Below, one piece after another: positions 43,401-53,092 of a DNA stretch of 56,544 nt. The translations under genes were made by a program, and so were the position numbers. The notes beneath the pieces were generated by a model. It was given only the letters and a program-made list of their open reading frames with translations. It searched no databases and had not been told where the DNA came from. Origin of the DNA: Oscillospiraceae bacterium (lineage in GTDB: Bacteria > Bacillota > Clostridia > Oscillospirales > Acutalibacteraceae); assembly GCA_015066205.1 (NCBI GenBank), contig SVOV01000013.1:1-56544 (forward strand), read 5' to 3'. How positions within the stretch are numbered: the first letter of the stretch is position 1; every line of letters starts with the position of its first letter.

Positions 43401-44378
43401 TTATCTTCCGATTAATTTACAAAATACCTTATAAAAAAACCACAAAAGCTTACTATAACACTTTAACTTTAATGCAGTGTCATCAAAAGCATTGTTTTGC
43501 AGAATATTCTTTTTTATTTCAATAAATTTGACTCTTTCGTTCAATTTATCAGCCTTATCAAGCTTTTCAAAGTTATTAATTACATTATTAGCAATACGGG
43601 ATAAATACTTTTTGACAGCCTTATTATCAATTAATTTATGCGTATCGGAAAAATCAAAAACGTATCTATATACAGAAATCATACTGTTAAAGTATTTAGA
43701 TGACTTTTTTGAGGTCATTATTGAATCCCCACGGTACCTTCTGAAATATAAGGCCTCAGAGCACTGAGAAACAATCTCAGCAAGACAAAAAACAGAAAAA
43801 GTATATGCCATATCCTCATAAAATACTCCGGGAATAAATCCGATTTCAGATTTATCAATAAAGCTTTTTTTCAAAAACAGCAAAGGCACAGCAGAATGAA
43901 ATTCACCGAACTCCTGCATTTTTTCAAAAACATCAATTCCTTTTGCAGGACTATACTTATAATGCCTTTTATAATTCTGTTTGACAGGTTCATCACTTTT
44001 ATCTATAAAAGAATGAGCATCAAAAAATACAACATCAGATGAATCCGCTTCAGCTATCATACAAAGCTTTTCAAAGGTATCAGGAGCAATGTAATCATCG
44101 CTGTCAAGAAAATAAATATATTTACCGTTTGCATTAAGAAAACCAACCGTACGGGCCTCCGATAATCCGGCATTTGTCTGATGGATAACAGAAACATTAC
44201 TGAATCCCAATTGAAACCTGTCACATATATCGCCGGACGAATCCGTTGACCCGTCATCAACAAGCATAATTTCAACATTTGAATATGTCTGATTCAGAAC
44301 GCTGTTAACACATTCCTCGAGATATTCTTCTACATTATAAACCGGTATGACTACACTAATAAGAGGCAAATCCTTCAT
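43401..44378 (-). CDS. Glycosyltransferase, GT2 family
   Basis: The protein has 325 residues. SVVIPVYNVEEYLEECVNSVLNQ is the GT-A start, LVDDGSTDSSGD and LDSDDYIAPDTFEKL the nucleotide and metal sites. The C-terminal third is helical. It sits 3 bp after the GT-A gene upstream. Confidence 0.88.
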   Translation of the reverse strand: MKDLPLISVVIPVYNVEEYLEECVNSVLNQTYSNVEIMLVDDGSTDSSGDICDRFQLGFSNVSVIHQTNAGLSEARTVGFLNANGKYIYFLDSDDYIAPDTFEKLCMIAEADSSDVVFFDAHSFIDKSDEPVKQNYKRHYKYSPAKGIDVFEKMQEFGEFHSAVPLLFLKKSFIDKSEIGFIPGVFYEDMAYTFSVFCLAEIVSQCSEALYFRRYRGDSIMTSKKSSKYFNSMISVYRYVFDFSDTHKLIDNKAVKKYLSRIANNVINNFEKLDKADKLNERVKFIEIKKNILQNNAFDDTALKLKCYSKLLWFFYKVFCKLIGR

Positions 44379-44381
44379 AAA

Positions 44382-45314
44382 TCAACCTTTTAATCTTTCT
44401 TTTATTACGATAAAACAAGTATACAGAAATTTTTTTACATCAGAAACAAAGCCATACGAATAATGCTTTTTTAATAATTTCTGAATATCATTATCAATAA
44501 AAACATCAACCATTTTTGGAGAAGATATAGCGTTATTCAAATCAACATACATTCTTTTTGCGTCATCTGTTGTACTGTGAACACCACTTTCATCACAACC
44601 GATATTCATCACATAAGAATACTTAGGATAAACAGTCAGATAATCATTTTTAACAAGATGAGCACCAAAGCGAACAGACCAGGAGCTTCCGTTACCTTTT
44701 GTCTGTCTGTATAGTCGGATAAACCTGTCACTGCCATTCAGATTAAGCTTTTGAATTAATGCAGGGGATTTATAGAAATCTGATATTTCATTAAGCTCCC
44801 AATCAATACTCTGCCATCTGTCCTGCCATGTAGCCCACGCTGAACTACAGGAGCGATAAGAGAAAAACACATCATAATTATAATCAGGACTGAAATCCAG
44901 AACCGGAGTATATCCTGCAACACTGCCGACTCTATTTTCATCTTTATAGTAATCAAGACATAAATTCATAAAAGACAAGAATGACTTATCTGTAACACTG
45001 TCATCTTCAACAACAATAACCTTACCGAATCTATTAATAATCTCTGTAACGCCGTCAATAACAGATTTTGCAAGACCTTTATTAACGGGACTTTCAAAAA
45101 CGGTAATATTGTGAAAGAGATTTTGCTTCTGCAGCTCTTTGATCTCATTTCTTACCGCCTGAACCTTTGACTCATTTTCGGAATTTTTAGCACCGTCCGA
45201 AAAAATAAATAACTCTGAATCCTTTGCTTCATTACATTTAGATAATGCTTCAACTGTTTTTTTGAAATGATCTGCTCTGTTATAAACAAACATAACAATG
45301 GGGGCAAGGCTCAT
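44382..45314 (-). CDS. GT-A family glycosyltransferase (HlpA/WfgS-like)
   Basis: The protein has 310 residues. VMFVYNRADHFKKTVEAL opens the fold, VNKGLAKSVIDGVT follows, and VVEDDSV gives the metal-binding acidic triplet. SAWATWQDRWQSIDW is typical of sugar transferases annotated as HlpA-like. It is related to the GNT-I-like GT-A group rather than to the GT2 genes beside it. Start and stop share one base with the neighbouring GT4. Confidence 0.8.
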   Translation of the reverse strand: MSLAPIVMFVYNRADHFKKTVEALSKCNEAKDSELFIFSDGAKNSENESKVQAVRNEIKELQKQNLFHNITVFESPVNKGLAKSVIDGVTEIINRFGKVIVVEDDSVTDKSFLSFMNLCLDYYKDENRVGSVAGYTPVLDFSPDYNYDVFFSYRSCSSAWATWQDRWQSIDWELNEISDFYKSPALIQKLNLNGSDRFIRLYRQTKGNGSSWSVRFGAHLVKNDYLTVYPKYSYVMNIGCDESGVHSTTDDAKRMYVDLNNAISSPKMVDVFIDNDIQKLLKKHYSYGFVSDVKKFLYTCFIVIKERLKG

Positions 45315-46582
45315 CAGTCTATCTTCCCTTTCATAATGTCCTTATATGCAAAAACTAATTTATCAGCATTTTCCTTTGCATCGTGAGTAATCCGTGCTCT
45401 TTTCTTTGCATTTTCTGACAAGAATAAAGCAAGCTCATCATTATCAAAGATCTGCTTGATTCTCCACGCAAGAAGCTTCGGATCGTCATTTCTGTAAAAA
45501 AGAGCCTCTTCGCCGTCAACAGCCATATCTGGTGCACCGCCGACATATGAAGATATACAAGGTGTTCCTATCATCATAGCTTCTCCAAGAGTATTTGGGC
45601 TGTTCTCAATAGCGGAACACAAAACATAAGCATTAACCAGAGAAAGCCTATCCGCAACCTCATCTGCTTTAAGTGGTCCTGTAAATACAATATGTTTCTC
45701 AACACCGAGATCATCAATAAGCTTCTTAAGATACGCGCCATATCCTTTTTTTATAAAGGAGCGCTTATCATTATCGGAATATGGCTTATATCCTGCGATA
45801 TAAAGCTTGATATCGGGATACTCACAAATTAGTTGCGGCAACGCCATTATTACAAAATGAACTCCTTTGAGAGCGTAATAACCGTTTCCTACATAAAGAG
45901 AGTGTTTTTCTATATTATTAATATTCCAGTTTTTTTCATAAAAAGGTCTTCTGAGAACTCTGTTACAGGAATAATATTTTGCTTTGGGATTTATCGCATA
46001 GGAATGAGCTCTGTCCCAGGTTGTTCTGCCGAGAATAAAATCTGCTTTTTCCAGAACTTCTCTTTCCGGTTTCATTCTCGGTTTATACCATAAAACCTTT
46101 CTGAGATGAAGAATCCATGCAGAAAATATCTCTGTTACAGACTTCGATAACATCATATCATCTATCTGCAGCTGACCGCACTGATAATTATACTGACCGT
46201 TCAAAATCCCCTGAAGGGAAACAAGCACGTGAATATTCTTATCCTTACAATAATAAAGCATGGCCTTGGCATGTAAAAATTCAGTACCTTCAACCTGAAC
46301 GATATCGGGTGAAAAATCAGATACAATTTCAGCACAGCGATTCTGAATCTCCTCGATACTATCACTGTCCGAGTATCCGAGACTGTAATATGTAATGCCG
46401 TTAAGAGAGAAATTAAAGCTTATATCAGAAGAACACTTACAAGCAACAGCAAGCTCAATATCATCATATGTTCTGAGCTGAGAAGCCATTGATTCAACCC
46501 AGCCGCCGAGTACCTCTGAATTGATACCAAGCTTACACGCCGCTTCTTCCGGTATTAAGTTTACTGTCCACAGTATCTTCAT
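45314..46582 (-). CDS. Glycosyltransferase, GT4 family
   Basis: The protein has 422 residues. VLGGWVESMASQL marks the N-domain, QVEGTEFLHAKA the mid segment, YVGNGYYALKGVHFVIMALP the donor start, and SAIENSPNTLGEAMMIGTPCISSYVGG the nucleotide site. Its first 50 bases overlap the end of the polymerase-like gene in another frame, a long overlap for this locus. The start has only a weak SD. Confidence 0.85.
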   Translation of the reverse strand: MKILWTVNLIPEEAACKLGINSEVLGGWVESMASQLRTYDDIELAVACKCSSDISFNFSLNGITYYSLGYSDSDSIEEIQNRCAEIVSDFSPDIVQVEGTEFLHAKAMLYYCKDKNIHVLVSLQGILNGQYNYQCGQLQIDDMMLSKSVTEIFSAWILHLRKVLWYKPRMKPEREVLEKADFILGRTTWDRAHSYAINPKAKYYSCNRVLRRPFYEKNWNINNIEKHSLYVGNGYYALKGVHFVIMALPQLICEYPDIKLYIAGYKPYSDNDKRSFIKKGYGAYLKKLIDDLGVEKHIVFTGPLKADEVADRLSLVNAYVLCSAIENSPNTLGEAMMIGTPCISSYVGGAPDMAVDGEEALFYRNDDPKLLAWRIKQIFDNDELALFLSENAKKRARITHDAKENADKLVFAYKDIMKGKID

Positions 46583-47519
46583 TTTTATTATCCGTCCATT
46601 TAATTATATCTTCATAAAGCAGAGGCAATACAATAAGGATCATTCCCATAAAGGCATAGGTAAAGGAGTCAAGGAAAGAAACAATCAATAAACTGACCAG
46701 TGTTGCATTAGCTGCTCGTCTAACCAGACTATTAGTGTTTCCGAATTTTGCTTTATAATAATTCGGAACATAATATATCATATAGCAATATACAACCACA
46801 CCAAACAAGCCGTATCTTGCAAGCGTATCAAGAACAGCAGAGTGGCCTCCGCCGCCATCACGCCATAAAGCACCGATAACAGGGTATTTGAATATTACTT
46901 TAACGCTACCGAGATAACGAACCATTCTGACCTGAATAGAACCCTCGGCAGCACCGCTTTCAGAGGTTGCAATAAGATCATTGATCTTTTTGTGTATGGC
47001 ATTATTCTGGAACATATCAAGAATCCAATTTCTGAAATCCTCAACATATAAAAGTGCTAACATCAGTCCAACAAAAACCAAAAACGCAACAAGAAAAGCT
47101 TTGAGTCCGCTCTTTCCTCTGTAAAACAGCAAAAGTAAGGTTCCTGCGCCCGTTGCAAAAATTGCAATAGAATATCCGGCGTTAAATATAACAGCCAGAT
47201 ATGAGACTATACAAACAGTACCGAGAACAAAGAAAAGCTTATTCTTGCGAAAAGCCGAAATTGTCCATTGTAAAAGAGCCGGAAAAACGCAAACCTGAGG
47301 ATATATAAGACTGTATCCGCCTATTCCTTGTCGGAGATAGACATATATTGATTCATCATCACGCACAAGTCTGCGGGCAATGGTAGGGTCTTCAATCAAC
47401 GCACCGGCAGTTCTTATATTAAAAAATATAAGAAGAATCAAGACTACGGGAATAATTACTGAAAGTTCCTTCCAATGATCCTTATAATAATGCGAAATAA
47501 TAAAACATATTACGACCAT
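46533..47519 (-). CDS. Wzy/O-antigen-ligase-like polymerase, C-terminal part of a split gene
   Basis: The protein has 328 residues with about eight hydrophobic segments. IYVYLRQGIGGYSLIYPQVC and the periplasmic-type loop with RMVRYLGSVKVIF, PVIGALWRDGGGGHS and DTLARYGLFG are typical of Wzy and O-antigen ligase proteins. It lacks the first three TM helices, which are encoded in another frame by 47510-47797. The ATG at 47519 overlaps the stop of that ORF by ten bases. This is either one gene broken by a frameshift or a coupled split pair. Confidence 0.75.
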   Translation of the reverse strand: MVVICFIISHYYKDHWKELSVIIPVVLILLIFFNIRTAGALIEDPTIARRLVRDDESIYVYLRQGIGGYSLIYPQVCVFPALLQWTISAFRKNKLFFVLGTVCIVSYLAVIFNAGYSIAIFATGAGTLLLLFYRGKSGLKAFLVAFLVFVGLMLALLYVEDFRNWILDMFQNNAIHKKINDLIATSESGAAEGSIQVRMVRYLGSVKVIFKYPVIGALWRDGGGGHSAVLDTLARYGLFGVVVYCYMIYYVPNYYKAKFGNTNSLVRRAANATLVSLLIVSFLDSFTYAFMGMILIVLPLLYEDIIKWTDNKNEDTVDSKLNTGRSGV

Positions 47520-47797
47520 AAATATGATATCTGCTTTATGATTCCGCTGACCTTTCCCGTATCAATATATGTGACAGTAACCACCATTACAAGAAAGCAA
47601 GCAGCGAAAAACTGTTCATAATTGATCTTAAGAGGTTTTTGTCTGAAAACAAGAATTACACACCAAAGCCCGGCAAAAGCAACGGCAAGCAGTCTGTAGA
47701 TCGTATCAATTTCCATAAAAGGAGATATAGTCCAGACGACGATATACAAAACAGATATCATCTGAATAAAACCAAGGCTGATACCTTTTTTCAGCAT
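47510..47797 (-). CDS. Wzy-like polymerase, N-terminal part of a split gene
   Basis: The protein has 95 residues and three hydrophobic segments (FIQMISVLYIVVWTISPFM, LLAVAFAGLWCVILVF, FFAACFLVMVVTVTYI), ending GIIKQISYLWS. AGGAG lies eight bases from the ATG. Joined to 46533-47519 it would give about 423 residues, normal for a Wzy protein. The junction lies near 47520-47540. Confidence 0.7.
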   Translation of the reverse strand: MLKKGISLGFIQMISVLYIVVWTISPFMEIDTIYRLLAVAFAGLWCVILVFRQKPLKINYEQFFAACFLVMVVTVTYIDTGKVSGIIKQISYLWS

Positions 47798-47816
47798 CTG
47801 TTGATCTCCTTTCTTT

Positions 47817-48938
47817 TTAGTTAATAAAACACTTGAACTCTTCTAAATAGCTATGATAATCAAATCTGTCTGAAAGCCTTCCGTCTTTAGATATCTTTCC
47901 TTTTTCAAGCTGCCTTTTCATAGCAGCTGATATTTTTTCAACGGAAATACCATCAAGAAGCTCCCCGCATTCATTGTTTTCAAAATATGACGGAAGATCA
48001 CTGATAGCTGTTGTGATAACAGGACGGCACAAGGTGTAAGCCTCAGCAAATTTTGTCGGAAAACCGGCGTTATTTCTTGAATCTGACACTCTTATGAAAA
48101 TATAACAGTCACAATTTATAATAAACTGCACAGCGTCCTTGTGCGGTACTCTGCCCTCAAAAACTATTCTTTTGTCTTGCGCAAAAGAAGCAAAATCAGG
48201 ATAATTAGATATATAATCATTTTTAGTCATACCGACGATACGAAGCCTTATTTTGTCATCAGATATAAGGGAAAAGGCTTCTAATATCTTATCGGGACTT
48301 TCTTTATTGCCGTCAGGAATACCTGCAAAACAGAATTCAAAAATATCGCTATCCTCAAAAGGCTTCTGATTCCATACTGTATCTGTTATATCAACAAGAG
48401 GAGGTATCTTGATAAGCTTCCTGCATCTTCGGTATTTTTTCATCATTATATCACTGATGGCAATAATTCCGTCACAAAACATAGGTAAGGTGTTTCGCAC
48501 AAACCATTCATCTATATACTTAAAAAGTCTTTTTAAATAAGAGCCTTCAGTAAACTTGGTCCACTCTGTACAGTCATAATACACCTTAATTCCCGAAAAT
48601 ATAAAAGCTAATCTGACACATATAAGAGTAAGCACAGGTGTATTATAAAGAATTACCGTCCCTGCATTATATTTACTTGCAAAACTTTTCAGATTCTTTA
48701 CACTGAAGATATGTTTGATCCATTGCAGAGAAGATGAAGGATGAGAAACCTCAAACATATCCTTGAAACCTGAAACTTCTCTGACTCCGCAAAAACTGTC
48801 ATTGCTGCCTGATGAACCGAGGAACACAGTTTTATATCCGAGTTCAGCAAATGCCTTTGAATTAGCAACTACTCTGTTTGCTGCTGCAGATCTGTCAGGA
48901 AGAACGAACTCTCCCGAATAAATAATTGTTTTATTCAT
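47817..48938 (-). CDS. Glycosyltransferase, GT4-like
   Basis: The protein has 373 residues. YSGEFVLPDRSAAANRVV and AFAELGYKTVFLGSSGS form the N-domain; CFAGIPDGNKESPDKILEAF starts the donor half. RVSDSRNNAGFPTKFAEAYTLCRPVITT carries the acidic nucleotide site. Its ATG overlaps the stop of the 4-epimerase (TAATG). Confidence 0.83.
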   Translation of the reverse strand: MNKTIIYSGEFVLPDRSAAANRVVANSKAFAELGYKTVFLGSSGSNDSFCGVREVSGFKDMFEVSHPSSSLQWIKHIFSVKNLKSFASKYNAGTVILYNTPVLTLICVRLAFIFSGIKVYYDCTEWTKFTEGSYLKRLFKYIDEWFVRNTLPMFCDGIIAISDIMMKKYRRCRKLIKIPPLVDITDTVWNQKPFEDSDIFEFCFAGIPDGNKESPDKILEAFSLISDDKIRLRIVGMTKNDYISNYPDFASFAQDKRIVFEGRVPHKDAVQFIINCDCYIFIRVSDSRNNAGFPTKFAEAYTLCRPVITTAISDLPSYFENNECGELLDGISVEKISAAMKRQLEKGKISKDGRLSDRFDYHSYLEEFKCFIN

Positions 48939-49912
48939 TAAAGGTTCACCTTATACCATTCAATGGCTTCAGCAATTCCTTTTTCGAAACTCCAATCAGG
49001 AGAATAACCGAGTTTTTCCTTTGCTTTAGAAATATCAGCATTACTGTGCTTGATATCTCCTGCTCTGTCGGGACCAAATACAGGCTCAACATCAACACCG
49101 AGTGACTTTGTAAGTCCGTAGTATATATCAATAAGATATTCTCTGCCGCCGTAGGCGATATTATATGCTTCACCTGCAGCAGAATGATCTGCCAGACAGG
49201 CCTTAAGATTGGCTTCAATTACATTTTCAATATAGGTGAAATCTCTGCTCTGCTTACCGTCTCCGTTAATAGTCGGCACCGTACCGTTAAGAAGCTGCTT
49301 AATAAACTTCGGAATTACAGCGGCATATGCCCCATCGGGCTCCTGTCTTCTGCCGAATACATTAAAATATCTGAGACCGTATGTATCAAGACCGTAATGC
49401 CTTGTATACTGCTTTGCCCATTCTTCATCACACATTTTTGTAAGAGCATAAGGAGATAAAAGATTTCCTTCTCTTCCTTCTAGTTTCGGAAGATTAGGTT
49501 CATCACCGTAAACTGATGAGCTTGATGCATAAACAAATTTCTTGACATTTTTCTGTCTTGCAGCTTCAAGCATATTAAGAGTTCCCGTAATATTATTGGC
49601 ACAGTAAAATAAAGGTATTTCTATACTTCTCGGAACACTGCCCCATGCTGCCTGATTCAGCACATAATCCACACCGTCACAAGCCTTAAGACAAGTATCA
49701 AGATCCTTGATATCACCCTTTATAAACTCATAATTCGGGTTATCGGAAAACATATCCACATTCTTCTGCTTTCCTGTTGATAAATCATCAAGACAACGGA
49801 CTTTATAACCGAGCTTCAGAATTGCTTCACAAAGATTTGAACCGATAAAGCCGGCACCGCCCGTTACAAGAAATAACGATCCTTCAGGAAAAACAATGTT
49901 ATCATATCCCAT
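48938..49912 (-). CDS. UDP-HexNAc 4-epimerase (WbpP/TviC-like)
   Basis: The protein has 324 residues from ATG 49912 (GGAGA upstream). Extended SDR features: TGGAGFIGSNLCEAIL, DDLSTGKQKN, QAAWGSVPRSIEIP (the WbpP-type loop), SSSSVYG and YALTK (YxxxK). The pattern fits enzymes that interconvert UDP-GlcNAc and UDP-GalNAc or their uronic acids rather than UDP-Glc 4-epimerase. It directly follows the UDP-HexNAc dehydrogenase, as tviB-tviC and wbpO-wbpP do. Confidence 0.85.
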   Translation of the reverse strand: MGYDNIVFPEGSLFLVTGGAGFIGSNLCEAILKLGYKVRCLDDLSTGKQKNVDMFSDNPNYEFIKGDIKDLDTCLKACDGVDYVLNQAAWGSVPRSIEIPLFYCANNITGTLNMLEAARQKNVKKFVYASSSSVYGDEPNLPKLEGREGNLLSPYALTKMCDEEWAKQYTRHYGLDTYGLRYFNVFGRRQEPDGAYAAVIPKFIKQLLNGTVPTINGDGKQSRDFTYIENVIEANLKACLADHSAAGEAYNIAYGGREYLIDIYYGLTKSLGVDVEPVFGPDRAGDIKHSNADISKAKEKLGYSPDWSFEKGIAEAIEWYKVNL

Positions 49913-49914
49913 AA

Positions 49915-51234
49915 TTACAGTCTCCAATAAATATAACCTGCATTCTCAAATGCTTTTCTGTCACATATGCCCTTAATATCAATCATAACCTTTGTTCCGG
50001 CACCATAGAATTCAGCAGCCTTTTCGGGTGTGATCTCTTTGAATTCATCATGAGCTACAGCAAGAATTACGGCATCCATATTCTTTATGTCATCTATTTC
50101 AGCAAACTTGATACCGTATGCTTTTTCAGCATCCTCCTTATCAGCCTGAGGATCTGCAACAACAGGACAAATACCGTATTCCTTAAGCTCATTAATAATA
50201 TCGATCACACGGGTATTTCTTACATCAGGACAGTTTTCCTTAAATGTAAAGCCGAGAATTGCAACCTTAGCATCCTTTACGGGTCTTTCAGACGCAATAA
50301 GCTTTTTGACAACCATTTCAGCAACATATTTACCCATATCGTCATTAATTCTTCTGCCTGAAAGAATTACCTGACTGTGATAACCTGTCTTTTCTGCTTT
50401 ATATGTAAGATAATAGGGGTCAACACCTATACAGTGACCGCCGACAAGCCCCGGAAAGAATTTAAGGAAATTCCATTTTGTGCCCGCAGCCTTAAGAACA
50501 GCCTGTGTATCTATTCCTAATCTGTTAAATATAATTGAAAGCTCATTCATAAAGGCAATATTAATGTCACGCTGACTATTTTCAATAACCTTAGCGGCCT
50601 CTGCAACCTTTATGCTTTCAGCTCTGTAAACACCTGCTTCAACAACAAGCTCATAAACCTTAGCAATAACATCAAGTGTTTCATCATCCATACCCGAAAC
50701 AATCTTAACAATCGTTTCAAGTCTGTGCACCTTGTCACCGGGATTAATTCTTTCAGGTGAATACCCTATCTTAAAATCAACTCCGCACTTAAGACCTGAT
50801 TCCTTTTCAAGGATAGGAATACAGACCTCTTCGGTTACACCGGGATAAACAGTTGATTCAAAAACAACAACAGAGCCTTTAGTAAGATTCTGACCGAGAA
50901 TTCTGCTGGCGCCTTCAACAGGAGTAAGATCAGGAGTATGATCCTCATTAACGGGAGTAGGCACTGCGACAATATGAAACTTCGCTTCTCTGAGCTTTGA
51001 GGCATCGCTTGTAAATTCAACTGCAGTTTCCTTAATAGCTGCATCTCCAACTTCCTTTGTCGGGTCAATGCCCTGTTTATAAAGCCCTATCTTTTTTTCA
51101 TTAAGATCATATCCAATTACCTTGATCTTTTTAGCAAAAGCGACGGCGATAGGCATTCCTACATAACCTAAGCCTACAAGAGAAAGCTTTTCCGTACCGT
51201 TTAATAATTTTTCATAAAGTGCTGAATAACTCAT
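49915..51234 (-). CDS. UDP-HexNAc 6-dehydrogenase (WbpO/TviB-like)
   Basis: The protein has 439 residues. [16 protein letters not shown] binds [16 protein letters not shown] and [11 protein letters not shown] are family blocks, and [15 protein letters not shown] holds the catalytic cysteine. [14 protein letters not shown] closes the third domain. The sequence type oxidises UDP-GlcNAc or UDP-GalNAc to the uronic acid, supplying an acidic sugar. Its stop is 2 bp before the 4-epimerase start. Confidence 0.9.
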   Translation of the reverse strand: MSYSALYEKLLNGTEKLSLVGLGYVGMPIAVAFAKKIKVIGYDLNEKKIGLYKQGIDPTKEVGDAAIKETAVEFTSDASKLREAKFHIVAVPTPVNEDHTPDLTPVEGASRILGQNLTKGSVVVFESTVYPGVTEEVCIPILEKESGLKCGVDFKIGYSPERINPGDKVHRLETIVKIVSGMDDETLDVIAKVYELVVEAGVYRAESIKVAEAAKVIENSQRDINIAFMNELSIIFNRLGIDTQAVLKAAGTKWNFLKFFPGLVGGHCIGVDPYYLTYKAEKTGYHSQVILSGRRINDDMGKYVAEMVVKKLIASERPVKDAKVAILGFTFKENCPDVRNTRVIDIINELKEYGICPVVADPQADKEDAEKAYGIKFAEIDDIKNMDAVILAVAHDEFKEITPEKAAEFYGAGTKVMIDIKGICDRKAFENAGYIYWRL

Positions 51235-51240
51235 TACTGT

Positions 51241-52368
51241 TTATCCTTTCAAATACAAATTGATTTTATCCAAATAAGCCTTGATTACTATATCTCTTGA
51301 AAAATTTTCTTTGATATATTCTCTGCCTTTGATACCCATTTCGCGTCTTTTTTCATTCGGCATATTGATGAATTCTTCGACCTTATTGCATAAGGCATCA
51401 ACATCACCGCCGTGATATAAAAGTCCCGTTTCATTATCTATAAAGGTCTCGCGGCAACCGGGATTATCGGTTGATATGACCGGCCGTCCGCTTGAAGCAC
51501 TTTCAAGAAGAACATTGCTCATCCCCTCACCATATGTTGAGGGATGAATTGTTGCATGAGAAGAGGCTATAAAAGGTCTAACATCATTCTGGCTGCCTAA
51601 ATAATACACGACTCCGTTCTCTTCAAGACTTTCAAGCTCTTTTTTATAGTGCATTTCTGTGGGCTCAATGAATCCGAGCATATTAAATCTTACATAAGGA
51701 TATTTTGCAGTGATCCTCTTTGCACATTCAATATAATCATCCACACCCTTGTCGTGAAGAATTCTTCCGATGTAATTAAAAACTATGCCGTCACTGTCAT
51801 CAGGATAATCAATAAGAGGGTATCTGTCAGTATTGACACCTGAACCGGGAATAAGCTTACTGTCCCCTTTTACCATTCCGTTATCTTGAGCGAGCTTCAT
51901 ATTCGTAGAGTTCTGAAACATAATACAAGAAGCTCTTCTGTATGAAAACTTAAACAGCTTCATTATAAATTGCTGTAAGATCCCCCGTTTTTCAAGCACA
52001 CTGCCAAAACCCGTAACATTGGCTATTACGGGAATCCCCTGTAGAAATGCGGCAAGAGTGCAATAAACATTAGGCTTTGCTGTATAGGTAAGAACAATAT
52101 CGGGCTTTTCTTTTCTGAGTAAAGTAAAATAATGAAAAAAGAGCTTTATGTCAGATATAATATCCGTACCGCGTCTGTCAATAAAAGGATCATCATATGT
52201 ATATTCAATATCCTTCATCAATTCAAATTTTTCACCGTAAGGACAAGAAATCAATACATCAAAGCCATTATCTATGAAAGCCTCAATCAATTCCTTTCGA
52301 AAACAATATATATCGTCATCGTTATTTGTAAAAATGCCTATCTTTTTGTTTAATTTCTCGCTTTTCAT
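51241..52368 (-). CDS. Glycosyltransferase, GT4 family (CapM/PglA-like)
   Basis: The protein has 375 residues. YTAKPNVYCTLAAFLQGIPVIANVTGFGS is the PglA/CapM-type acceptor region, IPGSGVNTDRYPLI and FNYIGRILHDKGVDDYI open the donor half, and PSTYGEGMSNVLLESASSGRPVIST is the E-x7-E site. Lying next to the initiating transferase, it probably adds the second sugar of the repeat unit. Confidence 0.88.
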   Translation of the reverse strand: MKSEKLNKKIGIFTNNDDDIYCFRKELIEAFIDNGFDVLISCPYGEKFELMKDIEYTYDDPFIDRRGTDIISDIKLFFHYFTLLRKEKPDIVLTYTAKPNVYCTLAAFLQGIPVIANVTGFGSVLEKRGILQQFIMKLFKFSYRRASCIMFQNSTNMKLAQDNGMVKGDSKLIPGSGVNTDRYPLIDYPDDSDGIVFNYIGRILHDKGVDDYIECAKRITAKYPYVRFNMLGFIEPTEMHYKKELESLEENGVVYYLGSQNDVRPFIASSHATIHPSTYGEGMSNVLLESASSGRPVISTDNPGCRETFIDNETGLLYHGGDVDALCNKVEEFINMPNEKRREMGIKGREYIKENFSRDIVIKAYLDKINLYLKG

Positions 52369-52384
52369 TATATATCAACTCAAT

Positions 52385-53092
52385 TCATACTGCCGTTTTT
52401 TCTTCTGAGTTCTTTCCGACAAATACAGCTGATACAGTTTTTATCATAATGATGATCTCATTGAAAAAACTGAAATTTTTAATGGCATTAAGATTGTACT
52501 GCATTTTATCAGGAAGAATTCTGTTAACATAGACTTCCTCGGGATTTTCAGAATCATCAAGTAATTCATTTTCATCTTTATAATAAACGCTCGCTTCAGA
52601 GGTTATTCCCGCGGGCAATAAAAGAGTGGCCATCATTTCCGGAGTGTATTTTTCTACATATTTCGGCACCTCCGGTCGAGTACCTACAAAGCTCATTGTA
52701 CCTCTGAACACATCAATCAACTGACTTAATTCGTCTATCTTATATTTACGAAGAATTCGTCCGACTCTTGTAACTCGCGAATCCTTTGCAACTGTCAACA
52801 AAGAACCTTTATCCGCACCGGTCACCATTGTTCTGAACTTAAAAATTCTGAAGTTCTTTCCGTATCTCGTGACTCTCACCTGTCGATAAAATACAGGTCC
52901 CGGTGAATCAAGCTTAATAGCTACAGCTATTATAAGGAACAAGGGAGCTAAAAGGATAAGTAAAACAGCTGAAACAAAAACATCAAAAAATCTTTTCAGA
53001 AAAAGACTTATACATTTTTTCTGAAGCAGATCGTAATAAACCTTTACTTCTCTACTTTTCATTGTCTCAGGAAGGCAATCCCATTTACGCAT
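52385..53092 (-). CDS. Initiating phosphoglycosyl transferase (PglC-like)
   Basis: The protein has 235 residues. A re-entrant membrane helix (about 34-60) with KRFFDVFVSAVLLILLAP is followed by DSPGPVFYRQVRVTRYGKNF, FKFRTM and the catalytic Asp-Glu pair in KIDELSQL (Asp120-Glu121). It transfers a sugar phosphate from UDP-sugar to undecaprenyl phosphate, starting the repeat unit. Its first 8 bases overlap the aminotransferase gene. Confidence 0.92.
   Translation of the reverse strand: MRKWDCLPETMKSREVKVYYDLLQKKCISLFLKRFFDVFVSAVLLILLAPLFLIIAVAIKLDSPGPVFYRQVRVTRYGKNFRIFKFRTMVTGADKGSLLTVAKDSRVTRVGRILRKYKIDELSQLIDVFRGTMSFVGTRPEVPKYVEKYTPEMMATLLLPAGITSEASVYYKDENELLDDSENPEEVYVNRILPDKMQYNLNAIKNFSFFNEIIIMIKTVSAVFVGKNSEEKTAV

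Noticed and set aside
36383-44378. Repeated similar genes as insertion sequences or a recombination hot spot with mobile genes
   Set aside because: No transposase, integrase or terminal inverted repeats are visible; similarity is confined to glycosyltransferase coding sequence.
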